DNA of 64,000 bases from Aphanizomenon flos-aquae FACHB-1287 (GTDB lineage Bacteria; Cyanobacteriota; Cyanobacteriia; Cyanobacteriales; Nostocaceae), in contig NZ_JACJTO010000005.1 in the NCBI RefSeq assembly GCF_014698755.1, positions 92,698 to 156,697 of the forward strand. Reading direction: 5' to 3'. The notes beneath the pieces are model-generated. The model saw only the letters and a list, made by a program, of their open reading frames with translations. It did not search any database and was not told the DNA's origin. Positions 27,573 through 37,617 of the stretch are shown in pieces. How positions within the stretch are numbered: the first letter of the stretch is position 1; the number at the start of each line of letters is the position of its first letter. The position numbers and the translations under genes were made by a program.

Positions 27573-28403
27573 CTACAAGAGAGAATCCATCAAGTTCATA
27601 ACTCGGATAGCTTGTTCAGATATACCAAAAGTATCAGACTGTTTTGGCAGTTGATACTCTAATAATCCTTTCAAAGCTATAAGTTTAAAGCTATTTTCCA
27701 CCTGTGCTTGGGCGATTGCTTCTGCTGCGGCCAAATACCCAATTGCTCCCAAATCCCCCAAAACAACCCGACGCATTTTCAAATCACCTGTTGCCAAAGT
27801 TTTCACAAGTAACTCACCATAAACAGAATCTTGTGTCAATTGGTACATAGCTCTGGCGGCGGAACATTGCAATCGGGGAACTGAATGATTGAGAAAAGGC
27901 TGAATCAGAGGAACAGCCTCAGTTGCACCCATAGCTCCCAAGGCTTCTAATACTGCTGTATAGGGCTGGGTAAGGTGGGGAAAACCAGGTACTTGTACTG
28001 CATGGTCAACTCCCCCATCTAGCAGTTTAATTAGGGCTGGTAATGCGGTTTTATCCCGGAGCATAGCTAAAGATTGGGCTGCTGCTTCGCGGACATAAAA
28101 ATCACTACATTCTAAACACTTAATCAAACCTGGTACGGCTGTTAAATTGCCTAATTTACCAAGTGCCCTAGCAGCATTACGCCGTAAGGGATAACCTCCC
28201 AGTTCTGTTCTGTCGGCTTCATCCTCTAAAGCCCTAATCAATGCGTCTAGGGCTTCTGGCTGACTGATACGGAACTTACCCAACCACCAAGCAGCATAAT
28301 AGCGGAGACTTAAATCTGATGATTGCAGGTTAGCAATAGCTATCTCTGGGGTGAGATTTGGTGCATTCTTAGCAGAATATTCTTCTCCACTAGTTTCTAT
28401 CAT
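27573..28403 (-). CDS. cpcE: Phycocyanobilin lyase subunit CpcE
   Basis: A 276-residue lyase subunit made of E-Z type HEAT repeats: LSLRYYAAWWLGKFRISQPE, YPLRRNAARALGKLGNLTAV, YVREAAAQSLAMLRDKTALP, LQCSAARAMYQLT. It acts with CpcF on CpcA Cys84. It begins ten bases after the cpcD stop, so it is co-translated with the linker genes. Confidence 0.95.
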   Translation of the reverse strand: MIETSGEEYSAKNAPNLTPEIAIANLQSSDLSLRYYAAWWLGKFRISQPEALDALIRALEDEADRTELGGYPLRRNAARALGKLGNLTAVPGLIKCLECSDFYVREAAAQSLAMLRDKTALPALIKLLDGGVDHAVQVPGFPHLTQPYTAVLEALGAMGATEAVPLIQPFLNHSVPRLQCSAARAMYQLTQDSVYGELLVKTLATGDLKMRRVVLGDLGAIGYLAAAEAIAQAQVENSFKLIALKGLLEYQLPKQSDTFGISEQAIRVMNLMDSLL

Positions 28404-28413
28404 TGCCAGGAAG

Positions 28414-28659
28414 TTAGTTTTCTCCTGCTACGGTCAAAGTTTCAATTTTGACAATTCTGCCACCCAAACGGCTAATCCGTTGCATTTCCTCATTCATTCG
28501 GCTGTAGGGTACGGTGATGAATACGCTACCACTGCGGCGAATGTCGAATTTATTTTTATCGGTTTCTTGGTTTTGCTTTAGGCCGACAACTTCGTAACGA
28601 AATACGCGGCTTGCAGATGAAGAAACACTACCAGCACCAAGTGTGGTTTGACCGAACAT
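28414..28659 (-). CDS. cpcD: Small rod-capping linker CpcD
   Basis: An 81-residue CpcD-domain protein (SASRVFRYEVVGLKQ, IRRSGSVFITVPYSRMNEEM, RISRLGGRIVKIETL). It terminates the distal end of phycocyanin rods and sets rod length. The same domain forms the C terminus of the preceding cpcC product. Spacing from cpcC is 49 bases. Confidence 0.95.
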   Translation of the reverse strand: MFGQTTLGAGSVSSSASRVFRYEVVGLKQNQETDKNKFDIRRSGSVFITVPYSRMNEEMQRISRLGGRIVKIETLTVAGEN

Positions 28660-28708
28660 TACTTCTATATCTCCTATGATCAGTTTTATCGGTGAACAGC
28701 GCCGGCTC

Positions 28709-29569
28709 TTACGTGGAAATTACGCTGACAATTTTGCCGCCAACTTTATGAATTTGCTGCATTTTGTCTAAAAGGCGTTCGTAAGGAACAATAAATACTG
28801 TGCTGCTACGGCGGACGCTGGGGTATCCAGGATTGCGAAGGCCTGTAACTTCAACTCGATAGGTGCGATTTGATGCCCCTACAGCATTACCGAGATTTTG
28901 CTTAGGAGCATTGTCCGTAGATACACGAAAGCCCCAATTGTCATTACTACCAGATGGTCCAACAACTGAGGAAGTTTTATTACTAGCTAATTCCCGCGCT
29001 AAACGAGATTTAGTACCTTCGACTTGAGCGGTATCGCTGTTGGCATAACCACGGTATAAACGGAACATCCGCGTAAAACCGGCGGCACTTTGTCCAGCTT
29101 GAAAATCAAACCCGCGATAGTAGGGAACAACATTTTCCCCGAAGCTATTTTGATACTCTTGGGAATCGATGTAGGAGTCAATTTCTGCGTCGTAACCTTG
29201 GTTAATATATAAGTCTAAGTGGTAAGTTACTTCAGACTCATTGTATGGTGCGCGACCCAACAAATGTTTATAGTTGAGTTCAATTAACCGAGTTTGGAAA
29301 CTATTGTAGAAGAATTTAGCTTTGTAGAGTTCTGATTTAGCAACGCTGCGAACAAACTCACGCACGCTTAAATTGCCATCTCGTAAAAGTGATTCTGCAC
29401 TAATCAGGCGATCTGATGCCAATATGTAGTCGTTGCCTAAAACTTGCCGATAAACTGCACGAATTACTGCTTGGACTTCTTCTTTGCTGGCATGGGGGCG
29501 CAGTTCAACTCTGCTTGCGTCGCTAAAAGGCTCTGTCCCCAGTCTGGATGCTGCTGTTGTAATTGCCAT
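28709..29569 (-). CDS. cpcC: Phycocyanin-associated rod linker CpcC
   Basis: A 286-residue rod linker. An N-terminal PBS-linker domain (residues about 20-200: [71 protein letters not shown]) joins hexamers, and a C-terminal CpcD-type domain ([38 protein letters not shown]) follows a flexible region. It is separated from cpcA by a hairpin-containing spacer that probably lowers its expression relative to cpcB-cpcA. Confidence 0.95.
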   Translation of the reverse strand: MAITTAASRLGTEPFSDASRVELRPHASKEEVQAVIRAVYRQVLGNDYILASDRLISAESLLRDGNLSVREFVRSVAKSELYKAKFFYNSFQTRLIELNYKHLLGRAPYNESEVTYHLDLYINQGYDAEIDSYIDSQEYQNSFGENVVPYYRGFDFQAGQSAAGFTRMFRLYRGYANSDTAQVEGTKSRLARELASNKTSSVVGPSGSNDNWGFRVSTDNAPKQNLGNAVGASNRTYRVEVTGLRNPGYPSVRRSSTVFIVPYERLLDKMQQIHKVGGKIVSVIST

Positions 29570-29809
29570 ATTTTTCCCCTTTAGTGATTTTCACGCTCTG
29601 ATTAGGAATTATCAGCTATCTAGATAAAACTATGCCCGGAGCTAGATCCAATTGCTAGGTGAACCAGAATGATCTTGGAGATGTTAATGCCACTTAATTT
29701 CTAGTTGAAATATTTTCCAACTTATGCAGTGACCCCCATGAATAACTGGCGAACCCCTCAAGGGGTAACTCCATCTAACAATTGTATCCCTCTCCGGGCA
29801 TGACTCTAT
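29570..29809 (-). promoter_or_regulatory. cpcA-cpcC spacer with attenuation hairpins
   Basis: This 240-bp spacer holds a tight hairpin at 29753-29766 (ACCCCT / AGGGGT) and a longer-range pair ATGCCCGGA (29632-29640) with TCCGGGCAT (29793-29801), the latter starting eight bases past the cpcA stop on the coding strand. There is no strong T run. Such structures would protect the 3' end of the abundant cpcBA message and reduce read-through into linker genes, as known for other cpc operons; here it is inference. Confidence 0.65.
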
Positions 29810-30298
29810 CTAGCTAAGAGCGTTAATTGCGTAGTCAATGTAGGTGTTAGCTTCGTTAGCAGCTTGACCACTTAAACCATGATTAGCTTTGATGGATTTC
29901 AAAGCTTCTACATACCAACTAGGGGATAAGTCGAAAGCTGCGTGCATTTCAGTCAAACCAGCAATCAAGAACTCATCTAAAGGACCTGTACCACCAGCAA
30001 CTAAGCTATAGGTGATGATGCGTAGGTAGTGACCAACGTCACGAGCGCACTTAGCTTTACCACGAGCATCGGATGCGTATTGATTACCTGGTGTAGATGT
30101 GGTGTAAGGGAATTTGCTGTAAACAGCACTGGTAGCACCATCAATCAATTGTTGAGCTTTAGCGGTTAAACCACGAGCAGCTTCCATGCTGGCAGCAGCA
30201 CGAACTAGACGACCATTAACTGCTTGTAATTCGGTGTTGCTTAAAAAGCGTCCTTGGGTATCAGCAGATGCGATTGCTTCGGTAATTGGTGTTTTCAT
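29810..30298 (-). CDS. cpcA: C-phycocyanin alpha subunit
   Basis: The 162-residue phycocyanin alpha chain. The single bilin-binding Cys84 is in [34 protein letters not shown] and the terminal [12 protein letters not shown] are diagnostic. It pairs with CpcB to form alpha-beta monomers and hexamers of the rod, and its chromophore is attached by CpcE/CpcF encoded downstream. There are 77 bases between cpcB and cpcA. Confidence 0.98.
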   Translation of the reverse strand: MKTPITEAIASADTQGRFLSNTELQAVNGRLVRAAASMEAARGLTAKAQQLIDGATSAVYSKFPYTTSTPGNQYASDARGKAKCARDVGHYLRIITYSLVAGGTGPLDEFLIAGLTEMHAAFDLSPSWYVEALKSIKANHGLSGQAANEANTYIDYAINALS

Positions 30299-30375
30299 TG
30301 GTGAAAATCTCCTAGATAGTTTCTTGCTTGTTTTGTTGGAAGAAGCTCAATTAAGATTCGAGCTATTTGTAATTG

Positions 30376-30897
30376 TTAGGCAACAGCAGCCGCAGCACGG
30401 TCAAAGTAGCTGGCAACTTCAGAAACCAAAGAACTACAATCACCTTTGGTGATACCGTTAGGATCGTTAACGATAGCGATTGCATGTTCTTTCATTTTAC
30501 CAACACCAACTGCTACAGAAGCACCAGGAGTACCTAAAGCTTGGTATGTTTCGCGCAAACCATTTAAGCAACGGTCATCAAGAACACTAGCATCACCAGC
30601 AATTGCTGCATAGGTTACATAGCGCAAGATGATTTCCATGTCGCGCAGACAAGCAGCCATGCGACGGTTGGTGTAAGCATTTCCACCAGGAGCGATTAAG
30701 TTGGGTTGTTCTTCAAACAAAGAACGAGCAGCGTTGGTAACGATGGCGGAGGCGTTGCTGGTGATGCGGTTAACAACATCTAAACGTTTGCTGCCGGAAG
30801 CTACTACTGCGGTTAAAGCATCTAGTTGTTCGGTGCTGAGGAATTCGCCTCTAGCGTCAGCTTGGGAAACAACCTTGGAAAATACATCTAATGTCAT
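30376..30897 (-). CDS. cpcB: C-phycocyanin beta subunit
   Basis: The 173-residue phycocyanin beta chain. It has two bilin-binding cysteines ([12 protein letters not shown], Cys83 counting Met, and [11 protein letters not shown], Cys154; conventional 82 and 153) and the Asn of GGNAYTNRR that is gamma-N-methylated in phycobiliproteins. It is the first gene of the ten-gene operon and shows the biased codon use of a highly expressed gene. Confidence 0.98.
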   Translation of the reverse strand: MTLDVFSKVVSQADARGEFLSTEQLDALTAVVASGSKRLDVVNRITSNASAIVTNAARSLFEEQPNLIAPGGNAYTNRRMAACLRDMEIILRYVTYAAIAGDASVLDDRCLNGLRETYQALGTPGASVAVGVGKMKEHAIAIVNDPNGITKGDCSSLVSEVASYFDRAAAAVA

Positions 30898-31512
30898 GGA
30901 CTCTAATCTCCTAAATTACTTAGTTGAGAGATGTCTAAATTAAAACTAATTTGGATCTGTTTGCAACGGAGTCAAATCAAAGCGTCTCTCAGTTTGTCTT
31001 CTCATCTACTAGTTTACAGTTTATGAACCAGAAATTATGAGAGTCAAAGATAATTTTATGAGAAACTGGCAAACTTGATTAATTGCCTGCTTTTTCAACT
31101 TTCCTCTGTTGTTTAACCCCTACAGTTTATGTTTATACAATGCTATAGAACCATTATTTGTTAAAAATTATGAATAAATTAGATGAAGGTCTCGGAAACA
31201 CCTCAAATCCTTTATTTACAAGAAATACAACTCAGAATATCTTGATGCTTTTGTTACATAACTTTACATTTTTTGAAAAGAAACTCAATACTTAGTAAGT
31301 AAAGATTGTTTTAATCTTCCTGAAAACCCATTTTCTCATTGGATTACAGCAGTTTTTTCCTGTATATGGTTTTTCTAAGGTTTGTTAAGAAGTATTAAAT
31401 TTACTTTTCTCAATGTTTGGAAATTTTTCTGTTTTTTCCCCAGGTAGGGATATTAAAGGGAAAAAAGTTATATTCATAAATTCAGAACAAATCCCTATTT
31501 TTTCATAAATTC
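30898..31512. promoter_or_regulatory. Phycocyanin operon promoter and leader region
   Basis: A 615-bp gene-free region upstream of cpcB that must contain its strong promoters and long leader. No ORF or obvious dyad operator was recognised. The phycoerythrocyanin (pec) genes that precede cpcB in Anabaena are absent; the next gene upstream is a pseudouridine synthase. Confidence 0.6.
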
Positions 31513-32448
31513 TTAATAAATGCCACTGCGACGGCGCAGGACTTCTAGTAAGGTTGTCAAACTCCGGGGAAGAGGTGCTGTGACTGCGACTAAATCCCCA
31601 GTAACGGGATGTTGTAACTGGAGTTTCCAAGCGTGTAATGCTTGTCCTGGCAAATTTACGCCGAGGGAATGGCCAGAACTATAAATCGGGTCCCCGACAA
31701 TAGGATGACCAATTTTGGCGCTGTGGACGCGAATTTGATGGGTACGTCCTGTTTCTAGTTGAAAGTGAATTAATGTATAGTTGCCAAAGCGTTCTTTTAC
31801 TCGCCAATGGGTGACAGCATTCCGTCCACCATCTTCTAGGGAAACTATGGCCATTTTTTTGCGGTCCTGGGGATTGCGGCCAATGGGTAAGTCTATACTT
31901 CCGGTTTCTGTTTTGGGGACACCGTAAATTAAACCTAAATATTCTCTTCTGGCGGTTTTTGCTTGTAATTGCGCTTGTAGGTGTTGATAAGCTAGGTCGG
32001 TTTTAGCGATCGCTATTGCTCCGGTTGTATCTTTGTCTAAACGATGGACAATTCCCGGACGTTGAATGCCACCGATTCCTGGTAAATTGGGACAATGCGC
32101 TAATATAGCATTAACTAAGGTGCCGTCAGGGTGTCCAGGTGCGGGGTGGACAACTAAACCTGCGGGTTTATTGAGAATAATTAATTCATCGTCCTCATAG
32201 AGGATGTCTAGGGGAATATTTTCTGCTATGAGTTCTAAGGGTTGAGTAGCGGGAATTTCTAGGGTAATGAGATCTCCCGTTTTCAGGTTAATCTTCTTAG
32301 ATGTGCAGATGAGATTATTAATTTGGACGTGACCCTGTTCTATTAATTGCTGGATGCGAGAACGGGATAAATCTGATAACTCTTGGGATAGGTAACGATC
32401 TAGGCGATCGCTATTTTTGCTAACTTGGATATTATTAATTACAGACAC
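31513..32448 (-). CDS. RluD-type 23S rRNA pseudouridine synthase
   Basis: A 311-residue pseudouridine synthase of the RluA/RluD family. An N-terminal S4 RNA-binding domain (LDRYLSQELSDLSRSRIQQL) precedes the catalytic domain with the conserved Asp motif (GIVHRLDKDTTGAIAIAKT) and the HQIRVHSAKIGHPIVGDPIY and LHAWKLQLQHPVTG signatures. The combination suggests RluD, acting on helix 69 of 23S rRNA, but RluC or RluA specificity cannot be excluded. Confidence 0.9.
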   Translation of the reverse strand: MSVINNIQVSKNSDRLDRYLSQELSDLSRSRIQQLIEQGHVQINNLICTSKKINLKTGDLITLEIPATQPLELIAENIPLDILYEDDELIILNKPAGLVVHPAPGHPDGTLVNAILAHCPNLPGIGGIQRPGIVHRLDKDTTGAIAIAKTDLAYQHLQAQLQAKTARREYLGLIYGVPKTETGSIDLPIGRNPQDRKKMAIVSLEDGGRNAVTHWRVKERFGNYTLIHFQLETGRTHQIRVHSAKIGHPIVGDPIYSSGHSLGVNLPGQALHAWKLQLQHPVTGDLVAVTAPLPRSLTTLLEVLRRRSGIY

Positions 32449-32606
32449 GATTAGGTATTGGGTGTTTTTAGAAACGTTGAGATTAAAAATGTGCTGAGAG
32501 AACCTGGTTACTTCATTTTTTCATCTTATTTTAAGATACTTTTTTATTTCTCCAAAAAATCTATAGTAACCTAAAAGTAATCATTGAATAATTATAATTC
32601 AAAACC

Positions 32607-33707
32607 TTGGCAAAATCCGATGATTCAATGATCATGGGAGAAAATTTTAATGATCAATTTGAAAATATGAACATAATTCCTATTACTAGATATAGATTTT
32701 TTCAAAAATTACAACCAATAAGCTTATTAAAAAAGATTACTAATCATTCCTTTACTGGTTGTTTGCAGGTATTTAGTGAGTCGGGAGCATGGTCAATATA
32801 TATTGATCAGGGTCAGCTAATTTACGCTGGTTACTCTGGGGAAATGTTTGCATCTCTTTACCGCAATTTAGAGGAATTGAGCCAGAAAATTTCTACTCTT
32901 CCTCTGGGTATTAAGGAACAGGTACAGATGATTTTTGAAAATGATCTTGAGAATCAGTCTATCCCAAATCCAGATTATTTAGCCATTTGTTGGTTAGTTA
33001 ATCAAAAATATATTAGTCATTATCAGGCCGCTTTGTTAATTGAAAAATTAGCGCTGGAGGTTTTACAATCATTGCTGGATTTAAAATATGGTAGTTATGA
33101 ATTTGTTCCTCATACTTTTTTAGATAATCTTCCTAAATTTTGTCATTTGAATTTAAAAACTTTAGTGGAACAATGTCAATCAGGGGTTAAGGTTGATGTT
33201 ACAGAAAATTTGATTTTGGAAAATTACCATCAACTTAATATACCTGATAAACAGCAGGAACAATTACTTGGAAGCAATTCTGAACAAGTTGATTTGGAAG
33301 TAAATATAAATCAGCAGAATCATACTCTAGTTAGTGAGAGGAAGAAATACAGTATTTTGAGTGTGGACGATGATTATAGCATATTAAATACTGTGGAAGA
33401 ATTTTTAGATGAGGAAATATTTTCTGTGCTGAAATTTATGGATTCTTCCCAAGCGTTAATGGAGATTCTACGGGTACAACCAGATATGATTTTACTAAAT
33501 ATAGAAATGCCTAATTTAGATGGTTATGAAATTTGTTCTTTATTAAGAAAACACGCACATTATCAAAATATTCCTGTGATTTTGATGACTGAAAGAATGG
33601 GATTAAGAGATAGAGCAAAAGCTAAGTTTGTGAAAGCTAATGGTTATTTAGAAAAGCCTTTTTCTCAAGGAGATTTACTGAAAATAATTTTTCATCATAT
33701 TGTGTGA
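32607..33707 (+). CDS. PatA-like response regulator with a degenerate receiver
   Basis: A protein of about 366 residues. The start is uncertain: TTG at 32607 opens the frame, and ATG codons at 32628 and 32634 are equally plausible. An N-terminal PATAN-type domain (FTGCLQVFSESGAWSIYIDQ, LIYAGYSGEM, ICWLVNQKYISHYQAALL, LLDLKYGSYEFVPH) is followed by a receiver domain (ILSVDDDYSILNTVEEF, IPVILMTERMG, YLEKPFSQGDLLKII). The usual phospho-acceptor Asp in the ILLDIxMP motif is Asn here (ILLNIEMP, codon 33498-33500), while the DDD, T and K residues remain. The output may therefore be phosphorylation-independent. PatA acts in heterocyst patterning; this paralog's job is unknown. Confidence 0.85.
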   Translation: MAKSDDSMIMGENFNDQFENMNIIPITRYRFFQKLQPISLLKKITNHSFTGCLQVFSESGAWSIYIDQGQLIYAGYSGEMFASLYRNLEELSQKISTLPLGIKEQVQMIFENDLENQSIPNPDYLAICWLVNQKYISHYQAALLIEKLALEVLQSLLDLKYGSYEFVPHTFLDNLPKFCHLNLKTLVEQCQSGVKVDVTENLILENYHQLNIPDKQQEQLLGSNSEQVDLEVNINQQNHTLVSERKKYSILSVDDDYSILNTVEEFLDEEIFSVLKFMDSSQALMEILRVQPDMILLNIEMPNLDGYEICSLLRKHAHYQNIPVILMTERMGLRDRAKAKFVKANGYLEKPFSQGDLLKIIFHHIV

Positions 33708-33799
33708 AAATTCAGAAATCAATTTCTGAGTATTCTGTTAACGCAGCAGGATGAAAGTTGTATTTCATTTTTATAAAATTCGTCTGATTTGAGCTAAAG

Positions 33800-33964
33800 C
33801 ACAAGTGTTGAATCCTGCAATAAAACTTTACAATCTTTGCGTTTTACCCAGGTAAAATCCATTGTCTATTGAGAATAGAGTCATTAATTGATCAAATTTG
33901 GTATCACCAATACCAATGCACAACTTGGACACAATCCTCAAAATCTTAACATTCAACACTTCTG
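33800..33964. mobile_element. MITE, copy 1 (165 bp)
   Basis: It has terminal inverted repeats of 14 bp (left CACAAGTGTTGAAT, right end ATTCAACACTTCTG, one mismatch). It is 164 of 165 identical to 50290-50454 and cannot encode a transposase. The nine bases on either side do not match, so no target duplication remains at this site. It lies between the PatA-like gene and a 2OG oxygenase gene without interrupting either. Confidence 0.9.
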
Positions 33965-33988
33965 AAATTGTTGATATTATATTATAAC

Positions 33989-34630
33989 TTACTTCCTTTG
34001 TTTTTTCCCATTCCCTTGATTAACCCTAGATTCTAATGTAAACTGTGGTATTTCCTCAAGTTCATCTTCACTCAAACAATACTGTTCACACACAAGACTT
34101 AACCGATTTCCCACAGTTGTAACTGCATTCACAGAATGAGTTAAATCACCCTGAAAATAAATTAAAGAATTGGTTTGGGGTTTAACTTGTCCAACTTGGC
34201 GTTTTTGCGATTTTAGCACCAATTCTCCCCCTTGCATATCCTCCGGTACACGCACATAAAGCACACTTACAAATGCAGGAGGTTCAACAGTTTTACAATA
34301 GGAACGCAAAGACCGGTCAATATGGGGATCAACGCGAGAACCTGCTTTCAATAGTAAAGGATTCAGATAAAAAGCATTACAATTAGGTAAAAGTGCTAAA
34401 TCTAAATAAGGCTTAAAATAGGGGAATTTTTGGATAACTTCTGCTAAACCTTGACGTTGAAATACAACAGAAAAGCCTTTAGTATTAATAAAATCTCGGT
34501 TGAGGTTATTAATAGCAAAATAAGGACAAGCTTGGATTTCTCCCCACAAGTCCTGGAGATATTGAAGAGAAAAAGCGTTAGGATGTTGTTGATAATATTT
34601 CACTGTATTTATTCTGTTTCTTGAAAACAC
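33989..34630 (-). CDS. 2-oxoglutarate/Fe(II)-dependent dioxygenase
   Basis: A 213-residue oxygenase of the prolyl 4-hydroxylase-like superfamily. Iron ligands are recognisable as H-x-D in DPHIDRSLRSY and the distal His in QGDLTHSVNAV; the Arg of GNRLSLVCEQY would bind 2-oxoglutarate. The N-terminal half has no known motif. The substrate cannot be inferred from context. The coding start is the ATG at 34630. It ends 25 bases from the MITE. Confidence 0.85.
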   Translation of the reverse strand: MFSRNRINTVKYYQQHPNAFSLQYLQDLWGEIQACPYFAINNLNRDFINTKGFSVVFQRQGLAEVIQKFPYFKPYLDLALLPNCNAFYLNPLLLKAGSRVDPHIDRSLRSYCKTVEPPAFVSVLYVRVPEDMQGGELVLKSQKRQVGQVKPQTNSLIYFQGDLTHSVNAVTTVGNRLSLVCEQYCLSEDELEEIPQFTLESRVNQGNGKKQRK

Positions 34631-34709
34631 AAATTCTCCTTAAAAGCATTCATCCAAAAACGATCTAAATTTAGAATGAAATAGCCCTGGTTTCTAGTAG
34701 ATTTTAGGA

Positions 34710-35210
34710 TTAAGGACTAAACACTTTCAACCACCTACTTAAAACTGTATTGATTGTTTGTTTAATTTGATGGTTACGATTCCATCGTTGAAAAGCAATT
34801 TCGTAATCCTCACCTTTAGTTTGAAAAGTATTCCAAATATCTAAGGATATAGCCAATCCACAACCTACTAAAATGTAAAGTGACCAAGAAATACCACCAC
34901 TAATAGAATTTATAGCTAGGAAAAAAATATTCATAATTGCGTAATTTCCTAGACGCTTTTTAAATTTACTACGACGATAAATGTTAAAAGCTTCGCGCTG
35001 TTCAACTTCGCTTTGTTTAACTAACCAATCCCGTTCCGCTTGTTGCAGAGTATCAGGTGATATTTGTAACTCTGCTGCAATTTCCAATATCTGCTGATAG
35101 GAAAATTCTTGATTATTGTCATTGACTTGACGAGAAATCGCTAATTGTAGAATTTCCTGTACATCTTCCTGAGTATAGGAACGCAGGGTATGAGAATTAA
35201 AGTCCGTCAT
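34710..35210 (-). CDS. 2TM-domain membrane protein
   Basis: A 166-residue protein: a soluble N-terminal half (YTQEDVQEILQLAI, QQILEIAAELQISPDTLQQ, a helix-turn-helix-like pattern) and two adjacent membrane segments (LGNYAIMNIFFLAINSISGG, SWSLYILVGCGLAISL) followed by a short basic tail. This matches the widespread 2TM-domain arrangement, where the N-terminal part senses or binds a partner. Function unknown. Confidence 0.7.
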   Translation of the reverse strand: MTDFNSHTLRSYTQEDVQEILQLAISRQVNDNNQEFSYQQILEIAAELQISPDTLQQAERDWLVKQSEVEQREAFNIYRRSKFKKRLGNYAIMNIFFLAINSISGGISWSLYILVGCGLAISLDIWNTFQTKGEDYEIAFQRWNRNHQIKQTINTVLSRWLKVFSP

Positions 35211-35724
35211 AATTCTTGCTCAAATAAACATTTTCATAGAGAACAACACTACCTCAGCAGTGTTTGCACTACTTCCAGGTTAGCAAATTTCAGTCTATTC
35301 TGGTTGATTTCTTTTCTCTGTGTTCTTGAGTGCTATCTGTGGTTAGGATTTGAAGAATAATTAACCGCAGATTAATGCAGATGAATGATAATGAGTTTAT
35401 AATTTATGCAAAACTGTACAAAATTTGTATAATAGAACCCCATAAACAAGATAATCTATTGTGGGATAGTAACCAAAAAATTGCTAAATTTTTCTGTTTC
35501 CATTCATTAATTTTATCCTGGATTTTTTGGCTTCTATGAAATGATGTTTTATCAATAAAAGGGGGTTTGAAAAGTTTTGAGAAATCAAAATTTATGCCAG
35601 TCACCGTACCATTATCCAAATCATAGCAACGTAAATAAACGTCTCCGATATTTCCGGGAGAAGTTCATAAATTAGGAAAATAATATTTTCAAATGAGACG
35701 TGATTTACAACGTCTCTACAATCA
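35211..35724. other. 514-bp spacer with a possible gene fragment
   Basis: Minus-strand reading gives a fragment of about 65 residues (35404-35660; for example DVYLRCYDLDNGTVTG) preceded by a stop in the same frame. It looks like the remnant of a gene but matches no family I can name. Otherwise no feature was seen. Confidence 0.4.
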
Positions 35725-37116
35725 TTAAAACTCCGCGTTTTCTGGTGTGCGAGGGAATGGAATAACATCCCGAATATTCCCCATACCCGTCATAAATTGT
35801 ACCAATCTTTCAAACCCCAAACCAAAACCAGCATGGGGAACAGTCCCATAACGACGCAAATCTAAATACCACCACAAATCTTCGGGGTTCATACCTTGTG
35901 CTAATACCCTTTTTTCTAAAACATCTAACCTTTCTTCCCGTTGTGAACCACCAATAATTTCCCCTATTTTCGGTGCGAGAATATCCATAGCACGGACGGT
36001 TTTTTCATCATCACTTAACCGCATATAAAAAGCTTTGATTTGTGCGGGATAATCTGTCACAATTACAGGCTTTCTAAACAGTTGTTCGGCTAAATAGCGT
36101 TCATGTTCTGATTGTAAATCTGCACCCCAACTCACAGGATAATCAAATTTGACATCGGCTTTTTCTAAAAGTTTGACAGCTTCTGTATAAGTCAATCTTG
36201 CAAATTGATTGTTAATAATATTATTTGCAGTTTCTAAAACAGTATTATCAATGCGTTCATGGAAAAATTCCATGTCTTCTAGACAGGTTTCCATCACATA
36301 TTTAAAAATGTATTTCAGAAACTCCTCAGCCAAATCCATATCACCTTCTAAATCACAAAAAGCCATTTCTGGTTCAACCATCCAAAATTCAGCTAAATGA
36401 CGAGAAGTATTAGAATTTTCGGCGCGAAATGTAGGACCAAAAGTGTAAACATTAGTAAAAGCCATAGCCATAATTTCGGCTTCTAATTGGCCACTAACTG
36501 TTAAATATGCAGGTTTACTAAAGAAGTCTTGGCTATAATCAATTTCTTGATTTTCAGTTCTGGGAACATTCTTTAAATTAAAATTAGTAACAGTAAATAA
36601 TTCTCCAGCCCCTTCACAATCACTAGCAGTAATAATAGGAGTATGTACCCATAAAAATCCCCGTTCTTGAAAAAATTGATGAATAGCAGTCGCGCAAGCA
36701 TTTCTCACCCGAAATACCGCACCAAAGGAGTTAGTTCTAGGACGCAAATGAGCTATGGTTCTTAGAAACTCAAAGGAATGACGTTTCTTTTGCAGAGGAT
36801 AGATATCAGGATCAGCGTCTCCGTATACTTTCACTGTATCTGCTTTTAATTCTATTCTTTGTCCTTTTCCTTGAGAAGCTACTAGGACTCCTGATACTTC
36901 TATAGAAGCACCTGTATTGATTTGTTTTAATATTAGTTGATAATCTGGTAAATCTTGATTAATAACGATTTGCAAATTTCCCAAAGATGAACCATCATTA
37001 ACTTCTAGAAATGCAAATCCTTTTAATTCGCGTTTTGTTCTTACCCAACCTTGGACTACCAAAGTTTCTTCTGGTTTACCACTTCTTAATATTTCTGCAA
37101 TACGACGATTTAGCAT
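35725..37116 (-). CDS. asnS: Asparaginyl-tRNA synthetase
   Basis: A 463-residue class II aminoacyl-tRNA synthetase of the AsnRS type. It has an N-terminal OB-fold anticodon-binding domain ([20 protein letters not shown]), motif 2 ([20 protein letters not shown]) and motif 3 ([20 protein letters not shown]), ending in [30 protein letters not shown] is the usual cyanobacterial start. It is monocistronic. Confidence 0.97.
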   Translation of the reverse strand: MLNRRIAEILRSGKPEETLVVQGWVRTKRELKGFAFLEVNDGSSLGNLQIVINQDLPDYQLILKQINTGASIEVSGVLVASQGKGQRIELKADTVKVYGDADPDIYPLQKKRHSFEFLRTIAHLRPRTNSFGAVFRVRNACATAIHQFFQERGFLWVHTPIITASDCEGAGELFTVTNFNLKNVPRTENQEIDYSQDFFSKPAYLTVSGQLEAEIMAMAFTNVYTFGPTFRAENSNTSRHLAEFWMVEPEMAFCDLEGDMDLAEEFLKYIFKYVMETCLEDMEFFHERIDNTVLETANNIINNQFARLTYTEAVKLLEKADVKFDYPVSWGADLQSEHERYLAEQLFRKPVIVTDYPAQIKAFYMRLSDDEKTVRAMDILAPKIGEIIGGSQREERLDVLEKRVLAQGMNPEDLWWYLDLRRYGTVPHAGFGLGFERLVQFMTGMGNIRDVIPFPRTPENAEF

Positions 37117-37207
37117 TTTCTACAATTTGTATTTTTTTTAAATTATCATATCCCCGACTTCTTCAAAAATTCGGGGATCTTTTCTTTTTCTTTGAGAATT
37201 GTACCAA

Positions 37208-37552
37208 TCATCCAACCCAAGACCTCAGTAACCAACCTATAATAACGCCCAAACCCCCAAAACGGATAGCTTGCCAAAAAGGTCTTTTCAGGCTACTCCA
37301 AGAAAACAACTGGCTTTCTAGGTTGATTTCTAAGGTTTCTAGCTGTTTTTGCAGCCGGGTTAATTCGTTCTTGATTTCTGGAGTCTGCTTGCTATTTTGC
37401 TTTAAATTTTTTAATTTCTGTTGCCATTGTGCCTGTTGTTGTTGATCATTTTGCACTTGGGTGTATCTATCCTTCAAGAATCGCAGTGAAGTTTCTACTT
37501 TCTCTAGTTCCTGTGCAAAATCCCGCTGAAAATTTTCCTCTAAGTTAGTCAT
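37208..37552 (-). CDS. Coiled-coil protein with a C-terminal membrane anchor
   Basis: A 114-residue protein. The first 75 residues are heptad-rich (VQNDQQQQAQWQQKLKNLKQ, ELTRLQKQLETLEINL) and the last 20 are hydrophobic (FGGLGVIIGWLLRSWVG). A small tail-anchored protein of unknown function, divergent from the small gene at 37618. Confidence 0.6.
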   Translation of the reverse strand: MTNLEENFQRDFAQELEKVETSLRFLKDRYTQVQNDQQQQAQWQQKLKNLKQNSKQTPEIKNELTRLQKQLETLEINLESQLFSWSSLKRPFWQAIRFGGLGVIIGWLLRSWVG

Positions 37553-37617
37553 TGGTGATTAGTCATTAGCTATGATGGTTAAATCATAACTTTTACTTTG
37601 ATTTAGCACTTAGTCTT

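Noticed and set aside
35404..35660. Possible minus-strand gene fragment (DVYLRCYDLDNGTVTG...)
   Set aside because: A stop precedes it and no family is recognised; reported only as a possible relic in the spacer entry.
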